The notes below the pieces were generated by a model that saw nothing but the letters and a program-made list of their open reading frames with translations, had not been told where the DNA came from and did not search any database. A program made the translations under genes and the position numbers. Of a stretch of 64,000 nucleotides of DNA, positions 54,678 through 63,991 are shown in pieces. Source of the DNA: Natrinema longum (GTDB lineage: Archaea > Halobacteriota > Halobacteria > Halobacteriales > Natrialbaceae); assembly GCF_017352095.1 (NCBI RefSeq), contig NZ_CP071463.1, forward strand, positions 1-64,000. Reading direction: 5' to 3'. Every line of letters begins with the position of its first letter. Position 1 is the stretch's first letter.

Positions 54678-54759
54678 TACGGTTTCCTGTAACGATTTAC
54701 CGGTGGGACCGCAGGGTGGTTCTGGTCCCACCGGCAATGACTTACAGGAAACCGTATGA
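54675..54759 (+). repeat. Palindromic element, copy D, at the stop codon of the dehalogenase gene
   Basis: An 85-bp copy with near-perfect 18-bp terminal arms, TGATACGGTTTCCTGTAA (54675-54692) and its complement (54742-54759, 17/18). An inner 11-bp stem CCGGTGGGACC (54700-54710) pairs with GGTCCCACCGG (54724-54734). TGA at 54675-54677 is the dehalogenase stop. By its inner sequence, this copy is inverted relative to its gene compared with A-C. Confidence 0.9.
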
Positions 54760-55182
54760 AACGATTGATACACCGATCCCACCGCTATCGCTGCCGAGCG
54801 AAGAACGCTCGGAGCAGGGGAGACCACGCCCCGAAGACGACTCCGAACGTCAACACGGCGTAGAAGCTCCCCCAGTGGCGAACGGGAATCGAATAGTCGT
54901 CGGCGTAGTGGTCGACCGCGATGGCACCAGTGAGGAACGTTCGTTCCGAATCGGGGACCGAAAGATTCCCACGACGGGGAGATCAGCGGGAGAAATCTCC
55001 TCTGACCCAAAATTGTGCTATCTTCCACCGTTCCAGTGCGTATTCTAGACGTTTGTCAACCGTTCCAACCGCTATTACCGGCTAGCGGCCAGTACGCTAA
55101 TATGACACTACTAGTATCGACTATAGCCGGAAAAATTGCAAAAATTAAAGTCGTGTGATAATCCACTAGCAGAAAACGGGCC
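54760..55182. other. Region between element D and the acidic protein gene
   Basis: This 423-nt stretch contains a likely gene remnant (54785-54982, minus). The rest is an AT-rich promoter zone (about 55040-55182) with TATA-like tracts such as AAAATTAAAG (55142-55151) serving the gene at 55183. CCGGCTA (55078-55084) and TAGCCGG (55134-55140) form a loose 7-bp dyad. Confidence 0.5.
54785..54982 (-). pseudogene. Remnant of a membrane protein gene
   Basis: A minus-strand frame of 65 codons bounded upstream by a stop and lacking a start codon. It has protein-like content: SVPDSERTFLTGAIAVDHY, then a hydrophobic segment (RHWGSFYAVLTFGVVFGAW) and a basic end (LLRAFFARQR) with a TAG at 54785. This looks like the C-terminal tail of a lost membrane protein. 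The 5' part is not found in any nearby frame. Confidence 0.45.
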
Positions 55183-55998
55183 ATGACAGAGAGTACAACG
55201 GAGCCCCCGGCCGACGCCCCACTCGAGGTAGACTCGAGCATCGACGCCCTGTTCGAGGAACTCGAGGAAACCGACTCCGGCGGTGACCACCGGACCGAAA
55301 CGACGGACGGCGACGAGACCGGGGAGGGGGACGCCGACGGAGTCGAGGACCAGACGGCAGCCGACGTCTTCGACCAACTCCGTGCTGGCGGGACCGACGG
55401 GGACGCCGACGACGTTCTCGCCGACGAGACGCCGGACGATATCATCGCGAGTGTGGACGAACCGGCACCCACACCGGCAACGCCCGTCGACGACGAATTG
55501 TTGGCCGACGACGACGAACTGACGGAGTTCCTGCTCACCGGTCGCACGAAAGACGAGGAGTTCCTCTGGGTCGAGACGGACGAACCGGACGAAGGAAGCG
55601 ACACGGGCGCTGAGACGGACGAGCCGGACGAGCCCGACGCCACCGGGACGGACCCTGGGACGGACGACGCGACCGAATCCGAACGCATCGACGAGCGTCC
55701 TGGAACGGACGATCCTCACGGGACGGCCAGCGAGCAGCCACCGGAGACCGAGCCGGACGCCGACGGCGAGACGGCACGGAACTCGAGTCCCGCCGTTTCG
55801 AGCGAGGAGGGTGTGACGGACTCGACTCCGGACATCGACTCGGACGAGCCCGTGGCTGAGAGGGAGACCGATGACACCGGAGACGACGAGACGGAGAGCG
55901 ACGTCGACGCTGGAGACGACGAGCAATCCACGACGGCCGACGAGGAACCGTCGGGATTCCTCGGTCGGCTGTGGTCGAGGCTTCGGGGCCTGTTCTGA
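55183..55998 (+). CDS. Highly acidic low-complexity protein with amphipathic C-terminus
   Basis: The 271-aa protein is dominated by Asp, Glu, Thr and Ser. A more conserved-looking core occurs at about 103-130 (DDELLADDDELTEFLLTGRTK). The last 15 residues (GFLGRLWSRLRGLF) form a basic amphipathic helix that could dock to membrane or a partner. No enzyme motif is seen; the family is not recognised. The start ATG follows an AT-rich promoter. Confidence 0.65.
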   Translation: MTESTTEPPADAPLEVDSSIDALFEELEETDSGGDHRTETTDGDETGEGDADGVEDQTAADVFDQLRAGGTDGDADDVLADETPDDIIASVDEPAPTPATPVDDELLADDDELTEFLLTGRTKDEEFLWVETDEPDEGSDTGAETDEPDEPDATGTDPGTDDATESERIDERPGTDDPHGTASEQPPETEPDADGETARNSSPAVSSEEGVTDSTPDIDSDEPVAERETDDTGDDETESDVDAGDDEQSTTADEEPSGFLGRLWSRLRGLF

Positions 55999-56120
55999 CC
56001 GGCCCGCTGCTCTCCGGCCAGCCGGACGCCTCGGAACGGATCGCGGCGTTCGTCAGACGCTCCTCGTGGCCCGGATGCCCGCCTGTTTTCCGCAATTCAC
56101 GTCATGGACCGTGACCTCGA

Positions 56121-56276
56121 TCACGAGTCGGGATGCCACCCGAGTCCGTTTCGGCGAACGGTGAACGGTTTCTCACCGCAACGGGGACAGGTGGTACCGC
56201 CCGTTTCCGGATCGTCCCGACGGTCGGGAATCGTCTGCTCGGACCCGCAGCCGTCACACTCGAGGGAGACTGGCAT
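56121..56276 (-). CDS. Small zinc-ribbon protein
   Basis: The 51-aa product starts at the ATG at 56274-56276 (MPVSLECDGCG); an ATG ten codons earlier is possible. CDGCG and CPRCGEKPF supply a Cys4 zinc ribbon. The tail WHPDS is short. It is typical of haloarchaeal mini zinc-finger proteins with unknown roles. Confidence 0.7.
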   Translation of the reverse strand: MPVSLECDGCGSEQTIPDRRDDPETGGTTCPRCGEKPFTVRRNGLGWHPDS

Positions 56277-56423
56277 CGCAGTCGAGCCCACGGTAGCCAG
56301 GCACATGATCGGCCGGCAAGCGAGCGAGCGTGCGGGCTCCTGTCGTTCGTGTCGGAGCGACGGTCAGGATCGAAACGCGGGTCGAAAACTGCGACGATAG
56401 CGAACGATGCGAGCGACGGATCG

Positions 56424-56443
56424 CCCGCGAGTTCGCTCGCGGG
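56424..56443 (-). terminator. Hairpin after sucD
   Basis: CCCGCGAG (56424-56431) and CTCGCGGG (56436-56443) form a perfect 8-bp stem with a 4-nt loop (CGAA on the minus strand), 2 nt after the sucD stop. It is GC-rich with no T tract. Confidence 0.55.
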
Positions 56444-56445
56444 AG

Positions 56446-57318
56446 TTACGCGAGGAACTCTTCGATGTGGTCGGCGACTTCCTCGGGGGTGTCGCCGACG
56501 GGGACGCCGGCGTCGTTGAGCGCCGAGATCTTGCTCTCGGCGGTCCCGGTCCCGGAACCGGAGACGATTGCGCCGGCGTGGCCCATTCGCTTTCCTGGCG
56601 GGGCCGTGCGGCCGGCGATGAAGCCGGCGACCGGCGTGTCGACGTAGTCGTCGATGAACGCGGCCGCTTCCTCCTCGTCTTCCCCACCGATCTCACCGCA
56701 CATGACGATGGCGTCGGTGTCGGGGTCGTCCTCGAACAGTTCGAGGGCGTCGACGAAGTCCGTCCCGATGATCGGGTCGCCGCCGATACCGATGGCCGTG
56801 GTCTGTCCGATACCACGGTTGGTCAGGCTATCGACGACCTGATAGGTCAGCGTTCCCGATCGGGAGACGAGTCCGACGTTGCCCTCGGCGAAGATGTTGC
56901 CGGGGAGAATGCCCAGTTTGGCCTCGCCGGGCGTGATGAGGCCGGGACAGTTCGGGCCGATGAGGCGGGTGTCCGTCTCGGAGAGGCGCTTGTTGACCCG
57001 CGCCATGTCCTGGGTCGGAATTCCTTCGGTAATCGCGACCGCGAGGTCGAGACCGGAGTCGAGCGATTCGAAGACCGCATCGCCGGCAAAGGCCGGCGGG
57101 ACGAAGATCACGGACGTGTCCGCGTTCTCCTCGTCGACCGCTTCGTGGACCGTGTCGTAGACGGGAACGCCGCTGACTTCCTGCCCGCCCTTACCGGGGA
57201 CCGCGCCGGCGACGACGTCGGTCCCGTACTCCATCATCTGCTCGGCGTGGAACTTGCCTTCCCCACCGGTGATGCCCTGTACCACGACGCGCGTGTCGTC
57301 GTCGACTAGTACGCTCAT
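56446..57318 (-). CDS. sucD: Succinate-CoA ligase alpha subunit
   Basis: The 290-aa alpha subunit binds CoA and carries the phospho-His used by the TCA cycle enzyme that converts succinyl-CoA to succinate with nucleotide triphosphate formation. [14 protein letters not shown] (11-24) is the CoA loop. [16 protein letters not shown] and the active-site His in [10 protein letters not shown] (about 252) are intact. It overlaps sucC by 4 nt and is the distal gene of sucCD. Confidence 0.96.
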   Translation of the reverse strand: MSVLVDDDTRVVVQGITGGEGKFHAEQMMEYGTDVVAGAVPGKGGQEVSGVPVYDTVHEAVDEENADTSVIFVPPAFAGDAVFESLDSGLDLAVAITEGIPTQDMARVNKRLSETDTRLIGPNCPGLITPGEAKLGILPGNIFAEGNVGLVSRSGTLTYQVVDSLTNRGIGQTTAIGIGGDPIIGTDFVDALELFEDDPDTDAIVMCGEIGGEDEEEAAAFIDDYVDTPVAGFIAGRTAPPGKRMGHAGAIVSGSGTGTAESKISALNDAGVPVGDTPEEVADHIEEFLA

Positions 57319-58466
57319 TGGTCGTTCACCTCCCCAGCGTACTCGACGGCACGCTGGACCGCGTCCTCGAGGGTCTGTTCGACCGTCACGAGGTCCTCGT
57401 TCAGAATCTCCATGCCCTCCTCCCAGTTGGTCCCGGCCAGTCGGACGACGACCGGCTTGGGGATCTCGTCGAACTGCTCGAGCGCTTCGTTGATCCCGCG
57501 GGCGACCTCGTCGCCGCGCGTGATCCCGCCGAAGATGTTGAAGACGACCGAATCGACGTTGTCGTCGGAGAACACCATATCGAGCGCGTTCGCGATGCGG
57601 GCGGCCTTCGCGCCGCCACCCACGTCGAGGAAGTTGGCGGGTTCGCCGCCGTAGTAGTCGACCAGGTCGAGCGTCGTCATCACGAGCCCCGCACCGTTGC
57701 CGATGATGCCGACGTTACCGTCCAGTCGGACGTAGTCGAAGCCGTACTCGTCGGCCTTCTGCTCGAGTTCGTCGCCGCCGGCCGCTTCCTCTTCCATCTC
57801 GGCGAGTTCGGGCTGGCGGAACAGCGCGTCCTCGTCGATGTTCATCACGGCGTCGGCCGCGATGACCTCGTCGTCGGCCGTGACCATCAGCGGGTTGATC
57901 TCGGCGTCGGCACCGTCCTTGTCGTCCCAGAGCTGATAGAGCGTCGTGAGAACGCTCGAGACGTCGCGCGCGACCGACTGATCGACGCCAGCGTCGTAGA
58001 CGGCCTTGCGGGCCTGATAGGGATGCATCCCGAAGGAGGGGTCGATGTGTTCGCGGGCGATCGCGTCGGGGTCTTCCTCGGCGACCTCTTCGATGTTGAC
58101 CCCGCCTTTGGTCGAGACCATCGCGACGGGTTTGCCTTCGCCCCGATCCATCGTGATCCCGACGTAGAGTTCGTTCACGAAGTCGACCGCTTCCTCGACG
58201 AGGACGCGATCGACGTGATACCCCTTCAGATCCATGCCGAGGATCGAGTCGGCCGCGTCCCGAGCCTCGTCCGCGTCCTCGACGAGTTTGATCCCGCCGG
58301 CCTTCCCCCGGCCGCCGACCTGTACCTGCGCTTTCACCGCGACTGGATACCCGATTTCCTCCGCCGCGTCGACGACGCCGTCGACGTCCGAAGCGAGCTT
58401 CGAATCCGGCGTCGGAATCCCGGCATCGGCGAAGACGCCCTTCGCCTGATACTCGTGTAATTTCAT
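57315..58466 (-). CDS. sucC: Succinate-CoA ligase beta subunit
   Basis: The 383-aa beta subunit has the ATP-grasp nucleotide site. The start is the ATG at 58464-58466 ([12 protein letters not shown]), the family N-terminus. [16 protein letters not shown] (about 45-60) is the ATP-grasp loop. [11 protein letters not shown] and [14 protein letters not shown] are conserved. A 4-nt overlap couples it to sucD. Confidence 0.96.
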   Translation of the reverse strand: MKLHEYQAKGVFADAGIPTPDSKLASDVDGVVDAAEEIGYPVAVKAQVQVGGRGKAGGIKLVEDADEARDAADSILGMDLKGYHVDRVLVEEAVDFVNELYVGITMDRGEGKPVAMVSTKGGVNIEEVAEEDPDAIAREHIDPSFGMHPYQARKAVYDAGVDQSVARDVSSVLTTLYQLWDDKDGADAEINPLMVTADDEVIAADAVMNIDEDALFRQPELAEMEEEAAGGDELEQKADEYGFDYVRLDGNVGIIGNGAGLVMTTLDLVDYYGGEPANFLDVGGGAKAARIANALDMVFSDDNVDSVVFNIFGGITRGDEVARGINEALEQFDEIPKPVVVRLAGTNWEEGMEILNEDLVTVEQTLEDAVQRAVEYAGEVNDQ

Positions 58467-58493
58467 GCCATTCAAACGGGCGTGCCGCCCTTG

Positions 58494-58500
58494 CTTAAAT
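58494..58500 (-). promoter_or_regulatory. TATA box of sucCD
   Basis: ATTTAAG on the minus strand, about 28-34 nt upstream of the sucC ATG, implies a leaderless or nearly leaderless mRNA. Confidence 0.5.
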
Positions 58501-58847
58501 CCTGCCAGTTTCCACTCGCCACGGGATATCCATCGACGTGTATCAACTACTCCGGGTTCGTCAGTACCGGACTGTGTTCCGTCCACCCTTCTTTGTGTGG
58601 GTTCTCAACTGAAGGTGGGTGTGACGTACCCGCACATCCGAACTCGGCCCCAACTCCCCGCCACGACTAGTCGATTTTCCAGTTGCTGACTGAGTCGAGA
58701 CGCGATTTCGGGGCCGACGGTCGATCGGCGGCAGTTCCCTCGAGCGATCGTGACGCCCCGGGTTCCCTCGAGCGAGATCGGGGTTGGGAACCCGACACAG
58801 CATTCAAACGTGGGCTCTCCCAACGTCTCACACGAGGCCAACTCGCT

Positions 58848-59720
58848 GTGAGGAACTCTACTGCTCCGCATCGAACACCGGGTTTGGCGGCATCCGTCAA
58901 GCACGCGCTCCGGGTTCTGGTTCACAGCAACCTTTTCATTTCGCTGGCGACGGTTAGCGTCGCCGTGACGACCGTCCTCCTCGCGGACCTTCCCCTCGAG
59001 CCGGTGCCGCTTTTCATCGTCTTCGCGGCCACGGTATTCGTCTACACCGTCAACCGATTTACCGACCTCGAGGAGGACGAGCAGAACGTCCCGCAACGTG
59101 CGGCGTTTACGAAGCGATACGGTCGGTTCTGGTTGACGTTCGGTATCGTTCTCTACGTCGCTGCGATCGGGGTCGGCGTCGCGCTCGGACTGGCCGGTGT
59201 GGTGTACATGCTTCTCCCGCTGGTCGTCGTTTTCCTGTATTCCGTCGGCGGCGTCAAGCAACTCTTTCTCGTCAAGAACCTCGTCGTCGGCTTCGCCTGG
59301 GGCGCGATCCCGCTGGGCGTGGGCTACTACTACGATCGACTGCTCGCCCACGAGATCCTGTTCCTGTTCGCCTACATCACGATCATGATCACCATCGCTG
59401 CGGTGATCTTCGACGTCAAGGACATCCAGGGCGACCGTTCCGAGGGGATTCCGACGATACCCAACCGCTACGGCCCGCGGCGGACCCGACTCCTGTCCCT
59501 GGTCGCGACCGTCGCTGTCGCTGCGGGTGTCGTCGCTCTCGTCGGCTTCGGGACGCTCTCACAGGAGTTCCTCGTCGTCCTCGCGATGAACGCCTACGTC
59601 TGTCTCTACATCCCGTTCGCGACCCCCGATCGCGGCCCGCTGTACTACGGGTTCGTCGTCGACGGCGAACACGTCTTCCTCGCCGCCGTCGTCGTCGTCC
59701 TCGAGTGGCTGGTCTGGTGA
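58848..59720 (+). CDS. UbiA family prenyltransferase-like membrane protein
   Basis: The 290-aa protein is called from a GTG at 58848 (start uncertain; an in-frame TTG at 58683 would add 55 non-conserved residues). It has about eight transmembrane helices. The two Asp-rich motifs of the UbiA fold are NRFTDLEED (near 65) and DVKDIQGDRSEG (near 190), which bind prenyl diphosphate through Mg2+. The acceptor is unknown; haloarchaeal members serve menaquinone, lipid or heme-type pathways. Confidence 0.82.
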   Translation: MRNSTAPHRTPGLAASVKHALRVLVHSNLFISLATVSVAVTTVLLADLPLEPVPLFIVFAATVFVYTVNRFTDLEEDEQNVPQRAAFTKRYGRFWLTFGIVLYVAAIGVGVALGLAGVVYMLLPLVVVFLYSVGGVKQLFLVKNLVVGFAWGAIPLGVGYYYDRLLAHEILFLFAYITIMITIAAVIFDVKDIQGDRSEGIPTIPNRYGPRRTRLLSLVATVAVAAGVVALVGFGTLSQEFLVVLAMNAYVCLYIPFATPDRGPLYYGFVVDGEHVFLAAVVVVLEWLVW

Positions 59721-59917
59721 CGAACGGGTCGACGTGAGACGCGGCTTCCCTCGTCGGGCATCGATCCGACGAACGGATTGTTGCCCACGGCTGGGACCGT
59801 CGGGTGAGTGACGGGACCGAGGGTGGTGCCGGGTTCGAAGTGACCGGCGCAAGATTCGCTACTCGACGAGCGGTGCTGGGCAGAAACGCGCCGGTTTCGA
59901 GGCGATCGCGGCGACGA

Positions 59918-60145
59918 TCAGTCCCGGTCGTCCTCGCTCCAATCACACTCCTGGCACTTCCAGCCGGTGACGAGTTCGGTGACCGACGGCATGTAGGTCA
60001 CCTGCAACACGTTACTGCCACACTCCGGGCACTTCCTGTCGGCCTCCTCGATCGAATCGACTTCCATCACGGAGTCACCTTCGACGAGCTCCGCGAGTTT
60101 TTCGGCCGTCACCATTCGCCCCTGAACGACGCGATTCTCGCTCAC
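59918..60145 (-). CDS. Small zinc-ribbon protein (DUF5795-like)
   Basis: The 75-aa product starts at the GTG at 60143-60145 (SENRVVQGRMVTAEKLAEL). CPECGSNVLQ and CQECDW form a Cys4 ribbon separated by a YMPSVTELVTGWK strand region. This matches a conserved haloarchaeal family that I recall as DUF5795. An internal ATG ten codons in would still keep the ribbon. Function unknown. Confidence 0.72.
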   Translation of the reverse strand: MSENRVVQGRMVTAEKLAELVEGDSVMEVDSIEEADRKCPECGSNVLQVTYMPSVTELVTGWKCQECDWSEDDRD

Positions 60146-60316
60146 GTTCGGGGGTATCGAGCGCGATACCCTAAGCGTTTCCTGAAATCGATCACCAGTT
60201 CCAGGCATCGGTCGTCCCGAGTCCAGGTTCCCGACATCGTCGCTCCGTTCGACGGCATCCAGTGGCCTGTATCTGCGGGCACAACCGTATAGATCGTTAC
60301 GCTCGAACGGGCAGCC

Positions 60317-60646
60317 ATGGAGACGCGATGGGCGACCGTCGACGGGGTCACTCTCGAGCTACCGACCGACAGTACCGTCCACGAACTCAGAGACGCGCTC
60401 TACAAACCCGACGACGCGGTGTTGATCGCGGTGACGGGTGACCTCGTATCGGTCGTCCACGACGAAGATCGACGGCTCTCGGAACTGGTCGCCGGCTGTG
60501 CGGATACCTACTACTTCCGGCGGCCCGGAGAGCCCGATCGAAACGAGGTGCTGGCCGCACCCGAACTCGAGAAGGCGCTCGCCGGGGCGGCAGACGACGC
60601 CGACGGGGCCGAAACGACGTTCCAGCGCCCCGGAATCGATCACTAG
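60317..60646 (+). CDS. Conserved hypothetical haloarchaeal protein
   Basis: The 109-aa protein starts at the ATG at 60317. The order WATVDGVTLELP, a helix TVHELRDALY, then AVLIAVTGDLVSVVHD suggests a small beta-grasp-like fold. The C-terminal third is acidic and helical. I do not recognise a function. Its stop overlaps the convergent MOSC gene stop by 4 nt. Confidence 0.6.
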   Translation: METRWATVDGVTLELPTDSTVHELRDALYKPDDAVLIAVTGDLVSVVHDEDRRLSELVAGCADTYYFRRPGEPDRNEVLAAPELEKALAGAADDADGAETTFQRPGIDH

Positions 60647-61413
60647 TTCTCGATCTCGACCGGATCGCCGACGCGGAGCGTCCCGCCGCGGTGGGCCTCG
60701 GGAACGCGCGTGATGATCATCAGCGTATAGTAGTGGTCGAACGCGGCCGCGTCGGCCCACTCGGGGAACGTTTCCTCACGCTTCCGGACGAACCGTTCCC
60801 GGAATTTCTCGGTCGGTTCTCCCGTGTCGGGATCGCGTTGCGGGACGACACAGCGGCCACAGGGCGTCACACCGTCGAACCGGACGTCGCCGATCGCGAA
60901 CGACGGCGCGTCCTCGCCGACGAATCGGTCCTCCCAGAAGGGATCGACGCCACCGACCTCGACGTTCGCCCGCAGCCGTCGCCGTGCTCCCTCGACGGTC
61001 ACGTCCTCGAACCAGGACGCGAGGGTCTCGAGCGTCGCCGTACTGATCACGGATGGCCCCATCTCGCGTCGATCGACGAACCCCAGCGACTCGTCCCGCT
61101 CGAGGGAGAGCGTCGTCTCGAAAACGTCGCTGAACCAGGCGGCTGCGCGCTCACGGTCGGCATCGAGGTCGAACGACGCCGTCTCCCCGTCGGGGGTCTC
61201 GACGGTGAGTGCACTCGTCGCCGGATCGAACCCGGTGTCGAGGGCGTGGACGCGATCGGATCGTTTGCCGTTGAAAACGTCGCCGTCCGCGTCGAACAGC
61301 GCGAACTCCCGATCGTGGGCGATCGTCCCGCCCTCGCGTATCGCCGCCGTCTCGAGTTCGATGCCGTCCAGCCCTTTGACCGGATACACGGTGAGCCGGT
61401 TGAGTCGTGCCAT
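60643..61413 (-). CDS. MOSC-domain protein (YcbX-like)
   Basis: The 256-aa protein starts at the ATG at 61411-61413 (MARLNRLTVYPVKG). An N-terminal beta barrel (1-100, YPVKGLDGIEL, DREFALFDADG) precedes a MOSC domain with the conserved Cys in VTPCGRCVVPQRDP (about 190). Such proteins bind Mo cofactor and reduce N-hydroxylated compounds (mARC/YcbX). The electron donor is unclear. It may share Mo cofactor supply with the hydroxylase at 8-12 kb. Confidence 0.88.
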   Translation of the reverse strand: MARLNRLTVYPVKGLDGIELETAAIREGGTIAHDREFALFDADGDVFNGKRSDRVHALDTGFDPATSALTVETPDGETASFDLDADRERAAAWFSDVFETTLSLERDESLGFVDRREMGPSVISTATLETLASWFEDVTVEGARRRLRANVEVGGVDPFWEDRFVGEDAPSFAIGDVRFDGVTPCGRCVVPQRDPDTGEPTEKFRERFVRKREETFPEWADAAAFDHYYTLMIITRVPEAHRGGTLRVGDPVEIEN

Positions 61414-61781
61414 TAGCACTTCCTATCGGTCGATGCGCCATTAGTGTTCGTTCGAACGAGACCGAATCCTCACGCCAGCCGACGGCCGACGTTCCCGAGC
61501 GCCAGCCATCTCGGTTTTCTTGGGACAGGTGATAGCTAGTTCAGTGCTTGCTACATTCCCTTTTTCCATCGAATTAGAGGATAGATGTCCAATCCTAGTA
61601 TGGCCTTCTAGACCGTGAGTGGGGACACGGCACTAAATTCCGATATAGAACGAAGAATGGATACTTTTTCGCAAATATTGTTGTCCGCGTATGTATTTAC
61701 GGCCTCTGTCCGCATTATACGAGCTGTGATGAAAATTCGTTTTACGACGATCTCCGGCAACGTGCTCGGAGTGATCGGCGA
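61414..61781. other. Divergent region upstream of the urease operon
   Basis: This 368-nt gap is AT-rich between about 61520 and 61740. It contains a TATA-like CATTATAC at 61713-61720, a strong candidate for the urease promoter. An 18-codon ORF (61729-61785) stops over the ureB ATG. No RNA gene is evident. Confidence 0.5.
61713..61720 (+). promoter_or_regulatory. TATA box of the urease operon
   Basis: CATTATAC lies 62-69 nt upstream of the ureB ATG, giving a predicted transcript start near 61742 and a leader of about 40 nt. Confidence 0.45.
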
Positions 61782-61785
61782 ATGA
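61729..61785 (+). other. 18-codon upstream ORF ending on the ureB start
   Basis: [18 protein letters not shown] is encoded at 61729-61782 with its TGA (61783-61785) overlapping the ureB ATG. If the TATA box at 61713 is used, the transcript would begin inside this ORF, so translation is doubtful. Confidence 0.25.
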
Positions 61786-62168
61786 CCGAGTTCGTTCCGG
61801 GGGAACTACTCCCGGCAGCCGAACCGGTGCGGATAAACGAGGGGCGGCCGACGGCGACCGTCACGGTCGAGAACACCGGCGACCGCCCCGTCCAGGTCGG
61901 TTCGCACTTTCACTTCTTCGAGGTCAATCCCGGCCTCGCGTTCGACCGCGAGGCCGCGTACGGAACTCGGCTGGACATCCCGGCGGGCACGGCGATCAGG
62001 TTCGAACCGGGCTGTGAACGCGACGTCGATCTCGTCGATATCGCCGGCGATCGGATCGTCCACGGAATGGGCGGGCTGGTCGGCGGCGAACTGGACGACG
62101 AGGACGTGAAAGCGACCGCGCTCGAGCGCGCTCGAAAGCAGGGCTACGTCTCGGAGGGCGACGAATGA
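61782..62168 (+). CDS. ureB: Urease beta subunit
   Basis: The 128-aa structural subunit packs with alpha and gamma in the Ni-urease. [20 protein letters not shown] (about 27-46) is diagnostic. The C-terminal extension ends in an acidic tail. It precedes ureC, overlapping by 4 nt, so subunits are made together. Gene order beta-alpha-then gamma fits known haloarchaeal urease operons. Confidence 0.95.
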   Translation: MTEFVPGELLPAAEPVRINEGRPTATVTVENTGDRPVQVGSHFHFFEVNPGLAFDREAAYGTRLDIPAGTAIRFEPGCERDVDLVDIAGDRIVHGMGGLVGGELDDEDVKATALERARKQGYVSEGDE

Positions 62169-63871
62169 GCCGCGACCTGCCGCGGACGGAGTACACGGAA
62201 CTGTTCGGCCCGACCGAAGGCGACCGACTCCGACTCGGCGATACGAACCTGCTGGCGAAGATCGAGCGCGATCACGGCGTTCCCGGCGAGGAGGCGGTCT
62301 TCGGCGGCGGAAAGACGATGCGCGACGGGATGGGGATGCAGTCGGGGACGACACAGGCCGAGGGCACGCTCGACTGGGCCTTTACGAACGTCGTAATCAT
62401 CGACCCCGTTCTGGGGATTCGAAAGGGCGATATCGGCGTCCGAAACGGAAAAATCGTCGGCGTCGGCAAGGCGGGCAATCCGGACACGATGGACGGCGTG
62501 GACATGGTGATCGGGCAGAGCACCGACACTATTCCCGCCGACGGGCTAATCGCGACGCCCGGCGCGCTCGACATTCACGTCCACTTCAACAGTCCGCAAC
62601 TGGTCGAACACGCCCTCGCCTCGGGAGTGACGACCATGTTCGGCGGCGGCTTCGGCGGTGGTGCGACGACCTGCACGCCGGGTCCGCGGAACATCCAGCG
62701 GTTCCTGCAGGCCGCCGAGGAGTGGCCGGTCAACGTCGGCTTCTACGGGAAAGGTAACAGTAGCCGACCGGAGTCGTTGCGCGAGCAGGTCGAGGCCGGC
62801 GCGGCCGGACTCAAACTCCACGAGGACTGGGGGTCGACCCCCGCTGCGATCGACACCTGCCTCGAGGTCGCGGAGGCCGAAGACGTCCAGGTCTGTATCC
62901 ACACGGACACGTTAAACGAGTCGGGCTTCGTCGAGGACACCTTCGACGCCATCGACGGCCGCGCGATCCACACCTTCCACATCGAGGGAGCCGGCGGCGG
63001 CCACGCACCCGACGTCCTCGAGTTGATCGGCCACGAGCACATGCTGCCGTCGTCGACGAACCCCTCGATGCCCTACACCGAGAACACGTTCGACGAGCAC
63101 CTGGATATGGTGATGGTCTGTCACCACCTCAACCCCGACGTTCCCGAAGACGTCGCCTTCGCCGAGTCGCGCATCCGTGCGGAGACGCTGGGCGCGGAGG
63201 ACGTCCTCCACGACACCGGCGCGATCTCGATGATGACGACCGACTCGCAGGCCATGGGCCGGATGGCCGAGATGGTCTGTCGAACGTGGCAGACCGCCCA
63301 CAAGATGAAGGCCCAGCGCGGCCCCCTCGAGGCCGACGCTGGGACCGACGCCGACAACGCACGGATCAAGCGCTACGTCGCGAAGTACACGATCAACCCC
63401 GCTATCACCGCGGGGATCGACGACTACGTCGGCTCGCTCGAGCCCGGAAAACTCGCCGATATCGCGCTGTGGGAGCCGGGCTTCTTCGGGATCAAGCCGC
63501 AGGCGGTGATCAAGGGCGGCTTCCCGGTCTGGTCCCAGATGGGTGAGGCCAACGGCTCGCTGATGACCTGCGAACCGGTCATCGGCCGCGAACGCGCGGG
63601 GGCACAGGGCCGAGCGAAACACGCCCTCTCGGTGTCGTTCGTCAGCGACGCCGCCTACGAGAACGACGTCGGCGACGCCTACGACCTGCAGACGCCGGTT
63701 CGGCCGGTCGAGGGGACCAGGTCGGTCCGGAAGTCCGACATGCTCCACAACGACCACTGTCCCGACGACATCGAGATCGACGCCCAGACGTTCGAAGTCG
63801 AGGTGGACGGCGAACACGTCGCCTGCGACCCCGCCGACGAAATCCCCCTCGCACAGCGGTACCTGCTCTGA
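62165..63871 (+). CDS. ureC: Urease alpha (catalytic) subunit
   Basis: The 568-aa Ni-binding subunit hydrolyses urea to ammonia and carbamate. Ligands are visible: His138 and His140 (HVHFNSP), carbamylated Lys217 (GLKLHEDWG), His246 ([10 protein letters not shown]), His272 ([13 protein letters not shown]) and the late Asp in TDSQAMGR. The flap Cys is in MVCHHLNPD. All catalytic residues are intact and the length is normal. Confidence 0.97.
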   Translation: MSRDLPRTEYTELFGPTEGDRLRLGDTNLLAKIERDHGVPGEEAVFGGGKTMRDGMGMQSGTTQAEGTLDWAFTNVVIIDPVLGIRKGDIGVRNGKIVGVGKAGNPDTMDGVDMVIGQSTDTIPADGLIATPGALDIHVHFNSPQLVEHALASGVTTMFGGGFGGGATTCTPGPRNIQRFLQAAEEWPVNVGFYGKGNSSRPESLREQVEAGAAGLKLHEDWGSTPAAIDTCLEVAEAEDVQVCIHTDTLNESGFVEDTFDAIDGRAIHTFHIEGAGGGHAPDVLELIGHEHMLPSSTNPSMPYTENTFDEHLDMVMVCHHLNPDVPEDVAFAESRIRAETLGAEDVLHDTGAISMMTTDSQAMGRMAEMVCRTWQTAHKMKAQRGPLEADAGTDADNARIKRYVAKYTINPAITAGIDDYVGSLEPGKLADIALWEPGFFGIKPQAVIKGGFPVWSQMGEANGSLMTCEPVIGRERAGAQGRAKHALSVSFVSDAAYENDVGDAYDLQTPVRPVEGTRSVRKSDMLHNDHCPDDIEIDAQTFEVEVDGEHVACDPADEIPLAQRYLL

Positions 63872-63991
63872 ATCCATGACTCACGGACACACACTTACGA
63901 CGACGATCGCGGCAGTATCGGCGACGCGAACAGGCGGCTCGAGCCGGTCCGTACGGACGGCTCGGTCGACCCCGCGGACGGAGGTGAGCCG
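63872..63991. other. Gap between ureC and the next urease gene
   Basis: A 120-nt gap. A 39-codon ORF (63876-63995) ends with an ATGA overlap on the next ATG. Another frame, in phase with that next gene, has acidic haloarchaeal-like codon use but no start codon. Neither is firmly supported as a gene. Confidence 0.35.

Noticed and set aside
54402-55028. Minus-strand frame across the dehalogenase end and element D
   Set aside because: It runs antisense through a clear enzyme gene and through the repeat, and gives Arg/Ser-rich sequence.
55078-55140. CCGGCTA...TAGCCGG dyad ahead of the acidic protein gene
   Set aside because: Short arms with a 49-nt gap; expected by chance.
60268-60292. GGCACAACCGTAT resembling the far arm of copy A
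   Set aside because: No partner arm or hairpin nearby and no gene stop at that place; probably chance.
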